A stretch of DNA of 64,000 bases from an uncultured Oscillospiraceae bacterium (GCA_934591635.1 CAKTPI010000003.1:62001-126000); one strand, 5' to 3'. Shown: positions 16,203 through 24,279, counted from the first letter of the stretch. Numbers and translations: made by a program. Notes: generated by a model not told the origin, from the letters alone.

Positions 16203-16256
16203 ATTCTATGCGCCTGATCGATTGGGATGAACATCCTCCACGTTATGGCATAGAAT
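16203..16256. promoter_or_regulatory. Divergent CATAGAAT boxes of cwlD and cotJ (candidate sigma-E -10s)
   Basis: The same octamer CATAGAAT occurs on the minus strand at 16210-16203 facing cwlD and on the plus strand at 16249-16256 facing cotJ. It differs at one position from the B. subtilis sigma-E -10 (CATACAAT type). No convincing -35 was found for either, so this is a candidate only. Confidence 0.45.
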
Positions 16257-16260
16257 GACC

Positions 16261-16285
16261 CGGAATGACATTTTCAGTCATTCCG
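16261..16285 (+). repeat. Hairpin in the cotJ leader
   Basis: Perfect 9-bp inverted repeat CGGAATGAC / GTCATTCCG, ending directly before the TAAGGAGG of cotJAB. It may protect or regulate the mRNA. Confidence 0.55.
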
Positions 16286-16299
16286 TAAGGAGGGTTTTT

Positions 16300-16743
16300 A
16301 TGCAACAAAAACAGGAACTGCCCACCGGGATGGGGAAGCTCCCGGCGGTCGCGCCGCTGGCTAACCCCTATGTTCCCTTCCAGGCAGATAATCCAGAGCA
16401 GTACGAAATGAATCAGGGCCTGATCCGTGGGACCATGTATCCAGGGCTTGACTTGCCCTTCAAGGGTATGGTGAACAAGACCCCGCTGCCCCAATCTGCC
16501 TTGGCTGAGCTGCAGGAGCTGGGCTTTGCGGTCCAGGAGCTGGCGCTGTATCTGGATACCCACCGGGATGATACGGAAGCGCTGGCGCTGTACCGCCGCT
16601 ATCAGCGCACGTACCACGACAAGCGAATGGAATATTCCGAAACCTACGGCCCCCTGAGCCACATGGAGCCAATCACCGCAGCAGAATACAATTGGCTCAA
16701 TGACCCATGGCCTTGGGAATACTGCGCCAATAAGGAGGGCTGA
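16300..16743 (+). CDS. cotJA/cotJB: CotJA-CotJB fusion spore coat protein
   Basis: 147 aa. Residues about 20-60 match CotJA (PLANPYVPFQ, NPEQYEMNQGLIRGTMYPGL, DLPFKGMVN). Residues about 68-147 match CotJB (ELGFAVQELALYLDTHRDD, ALALYRRYQ, then GPLSHMEP and NDPWPWE). The two proteins are normally separate adjacent genes in Bacillus; here they form one continuous frame without an intervening stop. AAGGAGGG precedes the ATG at 16300; the frame is open 15 codons further upstream but across the leader hairpin. It is followed after 2 bp by cotJC, so the operon is cotJ(AB)-cotJC. Confidence 0.85.
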   Translation: MQQKQELPTGMGKLPAVAPLANPYVPFQADNPEQYEMNQGLIRGTMYPGLDLPFKGMVNKTPLPQSALAELQELGFAVQELALYLDTHRDDTEALALYRRYQRTYHDKRMEYSETYGPLSHMEPITAAEYNWLNDPWPWEYCANKEG

Positions 16744-16745
16744 CC

Positions 16746-16938
16746 ATGTTTTCTTATGACAAAAAGCTGCAATACCCGGTGAAAATCAAGAACCCCAACC
16801 CCAATCTGGCCAAAATCATTCTGACCCAATACGGCGGCCCCGACGGCGAACTGGGCGCAAGCCTCCGCTACCTATCCCAACGCTACTCCATGCCCTTCGA
16901 CGAGCTGAAAGGGCTGCTGACGGATATCGGGACCGAAG
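16746..16938 (+). pseudogene. cotJC: cotJC, 5' fragment (interrupted gene, probably restorable)
   Basis: N-terminal 64 codons of the manganese-catalase-like coat protein CotJC (MFSYDKKLQYPVKIKNPNPN ... LKGLLTDIGTE). AAGGAGGG precedes the ATG. It keeps the first metal ligand, Glu35 in DGELGAS. After the 10-bp core at 16929-16938 the frame enters foreign DNA, giving an 83-codon frame with an unrelated tail (ASELFRSGFST...) that stops at 16997. The missing 3' part is intact 34.5 kb away at 51475-51888 and continues in the same phase, so this is a gene split by insertion rather than a decayed one. Confidence 0.93.
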
Positions 16939-18580
16939 CATCGGAACTGTTCCGCTCTGGCTTTTCTACCCCTGGAGTCAGTTTCTTCATTGTGTAAGCC
17001 CATCGAAAAGGTAATAAATGAAGATAGACGCTGATATGTCCGCCGTCCTCTATCACCATTTTTTCGAGCAGTTGGGTGTAAACCTCGTCCTCCGCTTCTA
17101 CGCCGGAGAGGATATCATTGACTGCGGCTTTGGCTGAAACCATCAGCTCCTCTTCCCGCCGGAAAAGCTCTTCCTGCTGGGACACACTGGCAAGGAGCGC
17201 TTGCTGCGCTTCGATGGCGGCATCCTGTTTTTCCCGCTCTGCAAGGTATTTCTCTCTGGATAGTTCCCCGGAGAGGTACAAATCCAGCAGCTTCTCCTTT
17301 TTCACCTCGCAGCTCTCAATCAACCGCCGGGCGGCCTCGGTGCCAAAGCCGGACATATCCTGTTGGATCACCAGCCGAATCGCTTTCAAGAGATCATCTG
17401 TAACCTTACCTTTGTCAAGCCGAAGCTGCCGCATGACCAGGCACATAATATGGATAGCATCCTCATTGCGAATACCTGGGCCGGTGCAGCCTACTTGGTT
17501 TCCAGCAACATCAATACGGGGCTGTCCATTCTTGCTGGCCTCATAACAGCGCCACCCTTTATAGCGGCTCCCGTCCTTTCTGGTTTTGTATCGAGCGACG
17601 TAGCTGGAACCGCAGCAGCCGCATTTGATTTTCCCGGAAAAGGGATAGCGATTTGAGTGTTTGGATTTCCCTTTCATGGAATCGGATCGCTCATCCAGAA
17701 TCCGATTGGCTTCATTGAACAATTCCCTGGAAATGATGGGTTCGTGATGATCCTTGAGAATCACAAATTCCTCCTGCCCTCTGTTGCATTTCTTGTTATG
17801 GGACAGATAATCCGGGGTATAGGTTTTCTTTTGGACCAGATCGCCGCAGTATTTTTCGTTACGGAGCAGCCGCAGGATAACAGTATTAGACCATTCCTTG
17901 ACCCGCATCGGGTAAATTCCCGCCTCCCGCAGCTCCCGGGCAATCACATGAGTGCCCTTCCCCTCTCGAACAAATTTCTGGAAAATCAGCCGTACCACAT
18001 CGGCTCCATCCGAATTGATGGTCATTTTTCCACTGGCAACATCATAGCCCAGCATACTTCTTCCGAATACAACGCCCTGCTCCATCTGCCGTTTCTGACC
18101 CCATTTGACTCGCTCAGAGGTCCTTCGGCTCTCCTCCTGGGCAATGGAGGACATAATGGCCAAACGTAGCTCCGCATCGCCATCCAGGGTGTTGATGTTG
18201 TCATTCATAAAGATAACGCCAACGCCCAATTCCTTCAGTTCCCGGGTATAAGAGATGCTGTCCAGCGTATTTCTGGCAAAACGGGATATTTCCTTGGTCA
18301 CAATCAAATCCAGCTCACCATTCTTGGCGCAGACAATCATCCGATTAAATGCCTTCCGTTTTTTTGTAGTTGTACCTGACAGGCCCTCATCAGCAAACAC
18401 CTCGAAAAGCTCCCAATCCTGGTGGCACTGGATATACTGGCGAAAGAATCGCTGTTGGCTCTCAAAGGAATTGGCTTGATCCTCATTGTCCGTAGAAACA
18501 CGGCAGTAGGCGGCGACACGTTTTTTCGTCTGCTGGAATCGGCGTTCCTGATTCATAAGCTCATAGCGTCCAATCGACAC
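16883..18580 (-). CDS. Large serine recombinase of the cotJC element
   Basis: Resolvase/invertase-type large serine recombinase. 565 aa: N-terminal catalytic domain (KKRVAAYCRVSTDNEDQAN, nucleophile Ser29; SRFARNTLD; MSSIAQEESRRTSERVKWG), recombinase domain (about 175-280), zinc ribbon (KCGCCGSSYVARY ... WRCYEA), a Cys in GCTGPGI, and a coiled-coil (about 410-510). The start is GTG 18580, eight bases after AAGGAGGGG. The 3' end crosses the attL core, so the final 14 residues and the stop codon are antisense cotJC sequence. In the excised circle the frame would continue 42 residues into the other end, stopping at 51345. Confidence 0.93.
   Translation of the reverse strand: MSIGRYELMNQERRFQQTKKRVAAYCRVSTDNEDQANSFESQQRFFRQYIQCHQDWELFEVFADEGLSGTTTKKRKAFNRMIVCAKNGELDLIVTKEISRFARNTLDSISYTRELKELGVGVIFMNDNINTLDGDAELRLAIMSSIAQEESRRTSERVKWGQKRQMEQGVVFGRSMLGYDVASGKMTINSDGADVVRLIFQKFVREGKGTHVIARELREAGIYPMRVKEWSNTVILRLLRNEKYCGDLVQKKTYTPDYLSHNKKCNRGQEEFVILKDHHEPIISRELFNEANRILDERSDSMKGKSKHSNRYPFSGKIKCGCCGSSYVARYKTRKDGSRYKGWRCYEASKNGQPRIDVAGNQVGCTGPGIRNEDAIHIMCLVMRQLRLDKGKVTDDLLKAIRLVIQQDMSGFGTEAARRLIESCEVKKEKLLDLYLSGELSREKYLAEREKQDAAIEAQQALLASVSQQEELFRREEELMVSAKAAVNDILSGVEAEDEVYTQLLEKMVIEDGGHISVYLHLLPFRWAYTMKKLTPGVEKPERNSSDASVPISVSSPFSSSKGME
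16929..16953. other. attL: core plus element arm
   Basis: Core GGGACCGAAG (16929-16938); the element arm GAAGCATCGGAACTGTTCC runs 16935-16953. Its reverse complement matches 18 of 19 bases at 51452-51470. Symmetry places the crossover dinucleotide GG at 16929-16930. Confidence 0.82.
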
Positions 18581-18663
18581 GAAATGCCCCTCCTTTTTAG
18601 TTTTTACAGCAGCTTCAAGAAAGTTGAAGATTGCCAATTTTCTCGTACGTAAAAGCACCGAGC

Positions 18664-18870
18664 CTAAGCCCGGTGCTTGCAGTGTTCCTTGGTATATCGC
18701 TTTTCAATCTCCGTTATACAGCGTTTCGTTTGCGAACAGGTAAGAAGATTCCTTTTTTCCAGGGAATAGAGAATGGATTTCTGCAAATAAAGTAAAAAAT
18801 CCGAGTATTGCGGTTCCATCAGATTGGGAGCCGGTTCTTCAACATATGAATACTCCTTCGGCTTCAGCAA
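18664..18870 (-). CDS. Small protein upstream of the recombinase (candidate accessory/RDF)
   Basis: 68 aa, start TTG 18870 with GGGGAGG six bases upstream. No domain recognised. Centre and C-terminus look helical and basic (YSDFLLYLQKSILYSLEKRN, CITEIEKRYTKEHC), with an acidic, Pro-containing N-terminus. It is transcribed with and 83 bp ahead of the recombinase. Small ORFs in this position accompany many clostridial large serine recombinases; recombination directionality factors of such enzymes are usually small, sequence-diverse and encoded nearby, so that role is possible but unproven. Confidence 0.65.
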   Translation of the reverse strand: MLKPKEYSYVEEPAPNLMEPQYSDFLLYLQKSILYSLEKRNLLTCSQTKRCITEIEKRYTKEHCKHRA

Positions 18871-18934
18871 GGCAGACCTCCCCCTGCCCTATTCTATTGC
18901 CTTGCCAAAAGATTCATGTCTTGCTCAAGAGCAG

Positions 18935-18970
18935 AATCAGCGCTGGGAGTTAATTCTCCCAACGCTGATT
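18935..18970. terminator. Hairpin after the foldase gene
   Basis: 15-bp stem AATCAGCGCTGGGAG / CTCCCAACGCTGATT with one mismatch, between the small ORF's upstream region and the 3' end of the foldase gene. The T-run is poor in both directions. Confidence 0.6.
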
Positions 18971-18984
18971 TCTATGACCCCTGT

Positions 18985-20124
18985 CTAATCTTCGCTTTCA
19001 GCATAAACGATTGCGGAAGATTCCTTCAGCTGTGCCAGTCTGGCCTCCATTTTTGCATTAACGTGCTCGGCGTAAATATCATCCGCCAGTGCAGCAGAAA
19101 GTTCATCAGTCAACGCAACTGCTCCGCCTGGGACGTCCTTCAGGTAATACAAAATATGCACATTGTCGCCAAACACCACCGGCTGGGTATAGTCCCCGGG
19201 AGACTGCATGTCCTGCCCGAAAGCAGCCTGGATAAAGGCGTCTTCCCACAGAATGGAATCCTGGTGGACCTGATAGCCAGTTCTATAGAATTCCTCATCA
19301 TCGAAAGCGGTATCCTCGCCGTACTCAGCAATCAGGGACTGAAAGGATTCCCCCTTGTCAAGGCGGGCATAAATATCATCCGTTTTCTCCTTGACGGAAG
19401 CCAGCCTGGACTCGTCGTCCTCGCCGCTGGCGGAAAGCATGATCTGGAGCACAGCGCGATAACCGTCCGGGCGATACCAGACCTCTCCTCCGCTGGCCAA
19501 AGCAGTTTCAAAGGCTGCAATATCACTTCCGTAGGCACTCTTGCCGCTTTCCACCCGCTGCTCATAGCCCGCCTGAATATCCTGCTGCATAATCTCCGGC
19601 TCCCCGTCCATCAGCCATTGCTCATATTTTTGGGAAGCCATAGCATTGCGGTAGTAGTTCTCCATATACTCCAGCGTATAGCCGCTGCTGGTCATGTAGG
19701 TTTCCGCCAGCTTTTCCGCCGAAAGTCCATCGTCCTCTGCGCCGTCCAGGTAAGATGCGAAATAGCGCTCTGCCTGCTGCAGAAGTGTATCCATGGCTGC
19801 CTGCGCCGAGGCCGTAATGGAAGCATCATCTTCCTCAGACATGTCGTAGCACCCGTGCGCCGTCATATCCTGGGTCAGCAGGCGGTCATCCACCAGCTCA
19901 TGGAGCGCCGAGTCGCGGATAATCTCCAGCACACTGTCATCCGTTCCGTCAATTCCGTATTGGCTCATCCGGCCGCTGACAGAGTCAATCATCGTGTCCA
20001 GCTCGGATTGAAAAATCGCATCTCCATTTACCGTGACCACCGCCGAATCATCTTCTGCCAACGCCGGAACAGAACAGGCAATCACCAATAACACAGCCAG
20101 AACCGCACATATCCATTGTTTCAT
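18985..20124 (-). CDS. Secreted SurA/PrsA-like foldase (peptidyl-prolyl isomerase family)
   Basis: 379 aa with an N-terminal signal (about residues 1-23). The signal contains a lipobox-like VIAC at Cys17 and also an AxA site (PALA before EDD), so lipoprotein and free secretion are both possible. A SurA-N/PrsA-type chaperone domain follows (VVTVNGDAIFQSELDTMIDS). The region about 225-345 resembles a degenerate parvulin domain (YRAVLQIMLSAS, LDKGESFQSLIAEYGED, VVFGDNVHILYYLKDVPG). It probably assists folding of exported proteins such as the secreted glycosidases in this element. Confidence 0.8.
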   Translation of the reverse strand: MKQWICAVLAVLLVIACSVPALAEDDSAVVTVNGDAIFQSELDTMIDSVSGRMSQYGIDGTDDSVLEIIRDSALHELVDDRLLTQDMTAHGCYDMSEEDDASITASAQAAMDTLLQQAERYFASYLDGAEDDGLSAEKLAETYMTSSGYTLEYMENYYRNAMASQKYEQWLMDGEPEIMQQDIQAGYEQRVESGKSAYGSDIAAFETALASGGEVWYRPDGYRAVLQIMLSASGEDDESRLASVKEKTDDIYARLDKGESFQSLIAEYGEDTAFDDEEFYRTGYQVHQDSILWEDAFIQAAFGQDMQSPGDYTQPVVFGDNVHILYYLKDVPGGAVALTDELSAALADDIYAEHVNAKMEARLAQLKESSAIVYAESED

Positions 20125-20190
20125 TTTTTCAGCTCCATATCTTAAATGGCGGCGGGAGAATCTCCCGCCGCCGAATGGGAAAGAGGGATA

Positions 20191-22620
20191 TTACTCGGTA
20201 ACAGTGATGGTGCCAGTCAGGCCGCCAACCTCAATGGTGTATTCACCAGCCTCCAGGGTCAGATCCATCTGAAGCACGCGCCAGCTGCCGCCTTCGACGG
20301 TCATGATCTTCTCGGCCACGACCTCGCCGTTGGCAGTTGCCTGAGCAATGGTGAAGCCGTCCGCGCCGTTGTTGCGCAACAGGGCGTAAATGGTGAAGGG
20401 CTCACCGGCCTTGGCCACGTTGGTGGTGTAGACCACAGTGTTGATGCTGCCGGAGCTGCCTTCTTCTTCACGGACTTCCTGGGCGATGGGCAGGATCAGG
20501 CAAGAGTACTTGAAGTCGGGATCCTGGCCATAGCTCATGCCGAACTGGTAGGTAACCAGCGGATCGCCATAGTTGTTGGGAGAAGCATGGTTGGGATCGT
20601 CCTCCATCAGAGCCTGGACGATCAAACGGACATAGTTGGAAGCACCCTGATCGCCGGCCAGATCCTTCCACTGCGCATCGTCGCTAAGCACATCGCGGGC
20701 GATTTCCTTGTTGATGATGCCGCCAGGCTGACGGTCACCGAAAATCAGGTCAGCATAGATCCAGGGAGAGGTGCCGGTAACAAAGCCACCCTCGGTGGAG
20801 CCGTGGTCAGCAGCCTGGCTGTAAGACAGGTACAGCACGGCATCCGCATTGCTCAGAGTGTAGACAGTGGGTTCGGTGCCATTCAGGGACAGGACGATGG
20901 GCTTGCCCAGATCCTGCGCATCTTCAATGAACAGTTCGGTAGCATCGTTGATGGTACCGTAGTCACCAACCACAACGTCGGCGTCTTCCATATTGTCAAC
21001 AACCGTAGCGCCCTTTTCAGCAAAGTACTTCTTGTAGCCTTCCTCGGCAGCAGCGGAGGAAGCTTCCACATAAACCTTGGCGTCCTTGCTCAGAGGCAGC
21101 AGATCGTTGTCGTTCTTCACCAGGACGGCAGATTCGGCCTGCAGGCGCTCGGTCAGCTCTACCTCGTAGGGATTACGGGCAGCACGCAGCTCTTCGTCAT
21201 TGGTGATGGCAGTCTGGTTGGCAGCCCACTCAGTGCTGGTGCACAGCTCAACAGCCGCGTCAACATCGCAGTAAGGATTCTCAAACAGGCCCTTGTTGAA
21301 CTTGAACCGCAGGATGCGGGTGGCAGCCTGGTCAACATTTGCCTTCTCCACCTCGCCGGTGCTCAAGCCGTCGATAATGGCCTGAGGATAGTTGCTGGAG
21401 GGAGAGCTTTCCCAGTCAGAGTAGTCGCGGATCATGGAGCCGGAGCCGAACATGTCGGTGCCATTCTCCAGAGCGTCATTATACAGCCAGCCGATGGTCT
21501 GCTGACCCAGGTCAACGCCTTCGGAGGTGATGCCGGTCATACGGCCGGGGTTGCTGGGACCGCCGCCCAGGGCCCACCAGTCGGAGACGACAACGCCTTC
21601 GAAGCCCAGGGTGTCGCGCAGATAGCTCATGGTGGCCTTGTCCCACTTAACGTCAACGGTGTTGGAAATGCCGGTGCCGCCGCAGTTGGTCATGACCCAC
21701 TCAGAGCCAGCGGACAGAGCAGCAGTCCAGCCCACCATCCAGTTGTCGAAGTTCTGGGCAACAGAGCGGGCCTTACCAAAGCTGGAATCGCCGCCTCGGC
21801 CGATCCAGTGCTTGGTGCAGGAAGCCAGGCCGTTCTCTTCCAGGCCGCGGATCTCTTCATGCACGATGGAGGCAATGTACTCGGGATTCTCGCCGTACTG
21901 GGCGCCGATTTCGTTGGCATAGGGCTCAAAGGTCACGTGGATACCCACAGCACGCATGGCCTTGCCATAGTAGCAGGCAAGCTCATAAGCCAGCTCAGGG
22001 TCATTGGCGGTGCCGAAGGCCTCGTGAGCCTTGTCGATGTAGCCGCCGAAAGCGTTGTACTCGCGGTCGGAGGTAATGACCATGGGCACAGCCAGGCGCT
22101 CGGCCTCGGCAGCAGCCTGCAGATTATTCAGAGTATTGGTGATGGTCTCGGGTGTGCCGTTCAGGTTGAACAACTGGCAGGTCAGGGCATATTCCTGAAC
22201 CATCTTCACCGCATCCACAAGCTGGGTGTTCACACAGAACAGGAGGCCGACTTCCTCTTCAGGAGTCATCTGGGCGATCAAGTCGGCGACACGGGCATCA
22301 GTGTCAACGCGCCAATCCTCATAAACGTCCAGGGTGCCGTTTTTGTTCATGTCTTTGAACTTCAGGCCGTCCACCTCAAGGATGGGGGTAACGCCTTCCA
22401 CATAGGTCAGCTTGACCTGACCAGTGATCTCGTCTGCTTCGATGGTTGCATAGTCGCAGCGCTGCTCCAGGCGCGCCTTTTCGGCAGCAGCCTCTTCGGA
22501 GTTGGCCGAAGCATTCATCTGGTTCGCGATATCTGCTGCATTTGCGGGCGCTTCTGCAAAGGCGATGCTGATGCAGCCGAGTATCATGACCAGGGCCAAT
22601 AATACGGACAGTTTTTTCAT
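20191..22620 (-). CDS. Secreted glycoside hydrolase family 3 enzyme
   Basis: 809 aa. Signal peptide at 1-23 (KKLSVLLALVMILGCISIAFAEA). A Ca-loop-like motif near residue 85 (DMNKNGTLDVYEDWR) leads into the GH3 barrel: KHWIGRGG near 270, nucleophile region GVVVSDWWALGG near 347. The GH3 C-terminal domain and a fibronectin-like end domain follow (GEYTIEVGGLTGTITVTE). Most likely a beta-glucosidase or related exo-enzyme; substrate not determinable. Start ATG 22620 chosen for its signal peptide and AAAGGAG. No lipobox, sortase motif or S-layer domain. Confidence 0.9.
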   Translation of the reverse strand: MKKLSVLLALVMILGCISIAFAEAPANAADIANQMNASANSEEAAAEKARLEQRCDYATIEADEITGQVKLTYVEGVTPILEVDGLKFKDMNKNGTLDVYEDWRVDTDARVADLIAQMTPEEEVGLLFCVNTQLVDAVKMVQEYALTCQLFNLNGTPETITNTLNNLQAAAEAERLAVPMVITSDREYNAFGGYIDKAHEAFGTANDPELAYELACYYGKAMRAVGIHVTFEPYANEIGAQYGENPEYIASIVHEEIRGLEENGLASCTKHWIGRGGDSSFGKARSVAQNFDNWMVGWTAALSAGSEWVMTNCGGTGISNTVDVKWDKATMSYLRDTLGFEGVVVSDWWALGGGPSNPGRMTGITSEGVDLGQQTIGWLYNDALENGTDMFGSGSMIRDYSDWESSPSSNYPQAIIDGLSTGEVEKANVDQAATRILRFKFNKGLFENPYCDVDAAVELCTSTEWAANQTAITNDEELRAARNPYEVELTERLQAESAVLVKNDNDLLPLSKDAKVYVEASSAAAEEGYKKYFAEKGATVVDNMEDADVVVGDYGTINDATELFIEDAQDLGKPIVLSLNGTEPTVYTLSNADAVLYLSYSQAADHGSTEGGFVTGTSPWIYADLIFGDRQPGGIINKEIARDVLSDDAQWKDLAGDQGASNYVRLIVQALMEDDPNHASPNNYGDPLVTYQFGMSYGQDPDFKYSCLILPIAQEVREEEGSSGSINTVVYTTNVAKAGEPFTIYALLRNNGADGFTIAQATANGEVVAEKIMTVEGGSWRVLQMDLTLEAGEYTIEVGGLTGTITVTE

Positions 22621-22663
22621 ACAGGGGTAACTCCTTTCTTTCGCTGGGGCAAAATATTCATCC

Positions 22664-22711
22664 ACGTGTTAAATACACGTAAACTACTGCTGTCTCGTTA
22701 ATAGTGTAGCA
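22664..22711 (-). promoter_or_regulatory. Extended -10 promoter and palindromic operator of the GH3 gene
   Basis: Minus strand TGCTACACT (22711-22703) is an extended -10 without a good -35. Between it and the gene lies a perfect palindrome ACGTGT-TAAAT-ACACGT (22664-22680), placed about +16 to +32. Likely a repressor or activator site. The 305-bp gap contains no gene. Confidence 0.5.
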
Positions 22712-22845
22712 TAATCTTTGGTTTGTCTCCTCAGAAATTCAGATACATTAGACAGAAATTTCCCGTCTCATCTGTCTTGCTTTGGCAGAATCCAACACAC
22801 AAGCCAGAAAAACGGGCAACACTGTATTTCACAAGTCCCCGTCTA

Positions 22846-22889
22846 TGCAAAAGGACGCACCGCAGATCACATACGGCACGTCCTTTGCA
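22846..22889 (-). terminator. Hairpin after the CBM9-like gene
   Basis: Minus strand TGCAAAGGACG ... CGTCCTTTTGCA, 11- to 12-bp arms with a long loop, 37 bp after the CBM9-like stop codon. No clear T-run. Confidence 0.5.
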
Positions 22890-22925
22890 TTGGCTCTGAA
22901 GAAATACAAGGCAGGATGAGGAATC

Positions 22926-23711
22926 TTAATCAGCCAGCGTTACAGAGCCCCATTCGCTGGGAGCTTTATTAATTTTCTGGGAGCCAGTCCATGCCAGCTG
23001 AGGAATGTACTCAGTTCCGGGGCAGGGATAGCTGATATCGGTAATGGCGAAATTGCAGGAGAGCACATCGCCGGACTGAGGCGCATAGACCTCAATATTC
23101 TTGTTAGAGAAGCAGGCCCAGGGAATCACAGCCTCCCAGGTAAAGCCGGTGGTGGTCATTTCCACGGCGCACTGATAGCCTTCCAGTACGCTCTCGCCGC
23201 CGTCCATGCCAACGCTGACAAAACGTTCGCGGCTTTCCTTGGGCACCATGGAGCGGTCGATGGCAGTATCCCAATAGGGTTCGTCCATCACGAAGTAGAC
23301 CAGGAAGTCCTTGGTGCCATACTCCTCCCGATCAGGATCCGCAGTAGGATCAGTAGAAATATAGAGCTTCAGGTTATCCTCGCCGTCGATGGGCAGCATC
23401 TCAATGGCACCCAAGGGGGTGTCCTCTGTCACCTCAGCAGCCATGTAAAGATTCTCTTCATCCCAGGCCAAGTAAAAGTTTGCAGAGCAGTCGTTCTCGC
23501 CCTGCCAGACAACCACATCCCGAATGACCTGGCTGGCGTCCTTTACGACGGCGGGAGAGTCCAGATTCCATTCGTCCAGCTTGCCATCAATGGTGATCGA
23601 TTCCATCTTGTGCGCAGTAATGCCGGGGCGCGCAACCTCTTCCGCCATCGCAGGGACAGCCAGAGTCAAGGCAGCCATCAAACCGGCTGCAATTCGAAAC
23701 AGTTTGTTCAT
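22926..23711 (-). CDS. Secreted CBM9-like carbohydrate-binding protein
   Basis: 261 aa with a signal peptide (NKLFRIAAGLMAALTLAVPAMA). The rest is one CBM9/DOMON-like domain: ITIDGKLDEWNLDSPAV at the start, FYLAWDEENLYMAAEVTEDT in the middle, IYIST-type strand LKLYISTDPTADPD, and a terminal WGSVTLAD. Such domains bind sugar ends and are usually attached to enzymes; here it stands alone. It is clearly paralogous to the protein at 43688 (shared DGxLxEW, AWDEENLY, STDPxADPDR, IDRSMV, YPCPG/DLPCPG). Start ATG 23711 has AAAGGAG eight bases upstream. No anchor motif. Confidence 0.82.
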   Translation of the reverse strand: MNKLFRIAAGLMAALTLAVPAMAEEVARPGITAHKMESITIDGKLDEWNLDSPAVVKDASQVIRDVVVWQGENDCSANFYLAWDEENLYMAAEVTEDTPLGAIEMLPIDGEDNLKLYISTDPTADPDREEYGTKDFLVYFVMDEPYWDTAIDRSMVPKESRERFVSVGMDGGESVLEGYQCAVEMTTTGFTWEAVIPWACFSNKNIEVYAPQSGDVLSCNFAITDISYPCPGTEYIPQLAWTGSQKINKAPSEWGSVTLAD

Positions 23712-23915
23712 TTTGTGTGCTCCTTTCAATTGCGGAATATCACTTTATGCCATTTTCCGTGCCTATATCATATCATGATTTTTAAGAACGGAAGCACGAG
23801 AATTCCACACAACCCTAGGAAAATCCTGCACGATGCTCTCAAAGCGAGAAAATCGCAAACAAAAGCCGTACAAAATTGGACGGGCGCAGGCCCGTCCCAT
23901 TGCGTGTATCGGAGA

Positions 23916-24096
23916 TTACTCCGACACGGTGATAACGATGGAATTATCGCCGACAGTAAGCGTATGCTCACCAACGCCCTCCAGAGGTACATCGATTGTG
24001 ACGACCACGAAAGAGCCGCCCTCCACACTGATGTACTTGCTGGCCAGGACCACGTTGTCTTCCATCACTTCCACCATCGCCACGCTTTTATTTTAT
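23916..24096 (-). pseudogene. Remnant of a GH3 C-terminal domain
   Basis: About 57 codons ending in a stop, without a start. The translated end (EDNVVLASKYISVEGGSFVV ... LTVGDNSIVITVSE) aligns with the end of the GH3 enzyme at 20191 (GEVVAEKIMTVEGGSWRVLQ ... GGLTGTITVTE). A 20-nt hairpin (23878-23897, GGACGGGC/GCCCGTCC) and TTTT follow it as a leftover terminator. The rest of the 23712-24279 gap holds only the promoter regions. Confidence 0.75.
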
Positions 24097-24210
24097 AGTT
24101 CAGCGTTGCCTGATTCCCTATGAAAATTCGGTATAAAACGCGTGCGTTTCGAGCAATCTCATTTAAAATGGTAAAATCCGACATTGCATACTGAAAATTT
24201 CAATACTATG

Positions 24211-24239
24211 CTGAATTTTCCAGTCAGTTGTGCTATACT
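24211..24239 (+). promoter_or_regulatory. Extended -10 promoter of the YesN-like regulator
   Basis: TGCTATACT (24231-24239) is an extended -10 with a weak -35 CTGAAT (24211-24216) at 17 bp. Confidence 0.6.
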
Positions 24240-24279
24240 AATTAGGAGATGTAAACGAATCGAAAGGAGCATGTCGAAA

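Noticed and set aside
16746..16997. 83-aa version of CotJC as a complete small protein
   Set aside because: After codon 64 the frame runs into foreign DNA antisense to the recombinase; the true continuation is at 51475.
20146..22602. Plus-strand 818-codon open frame opposite the GH3 gene
   Set aside because: It is antisense to a GH3 enzyme with signal peptide and catalytic motifs. Its translation is low in structure-like pattern and matches no family. Similar long shadows occur at 35686-38256 and 40429-42459.
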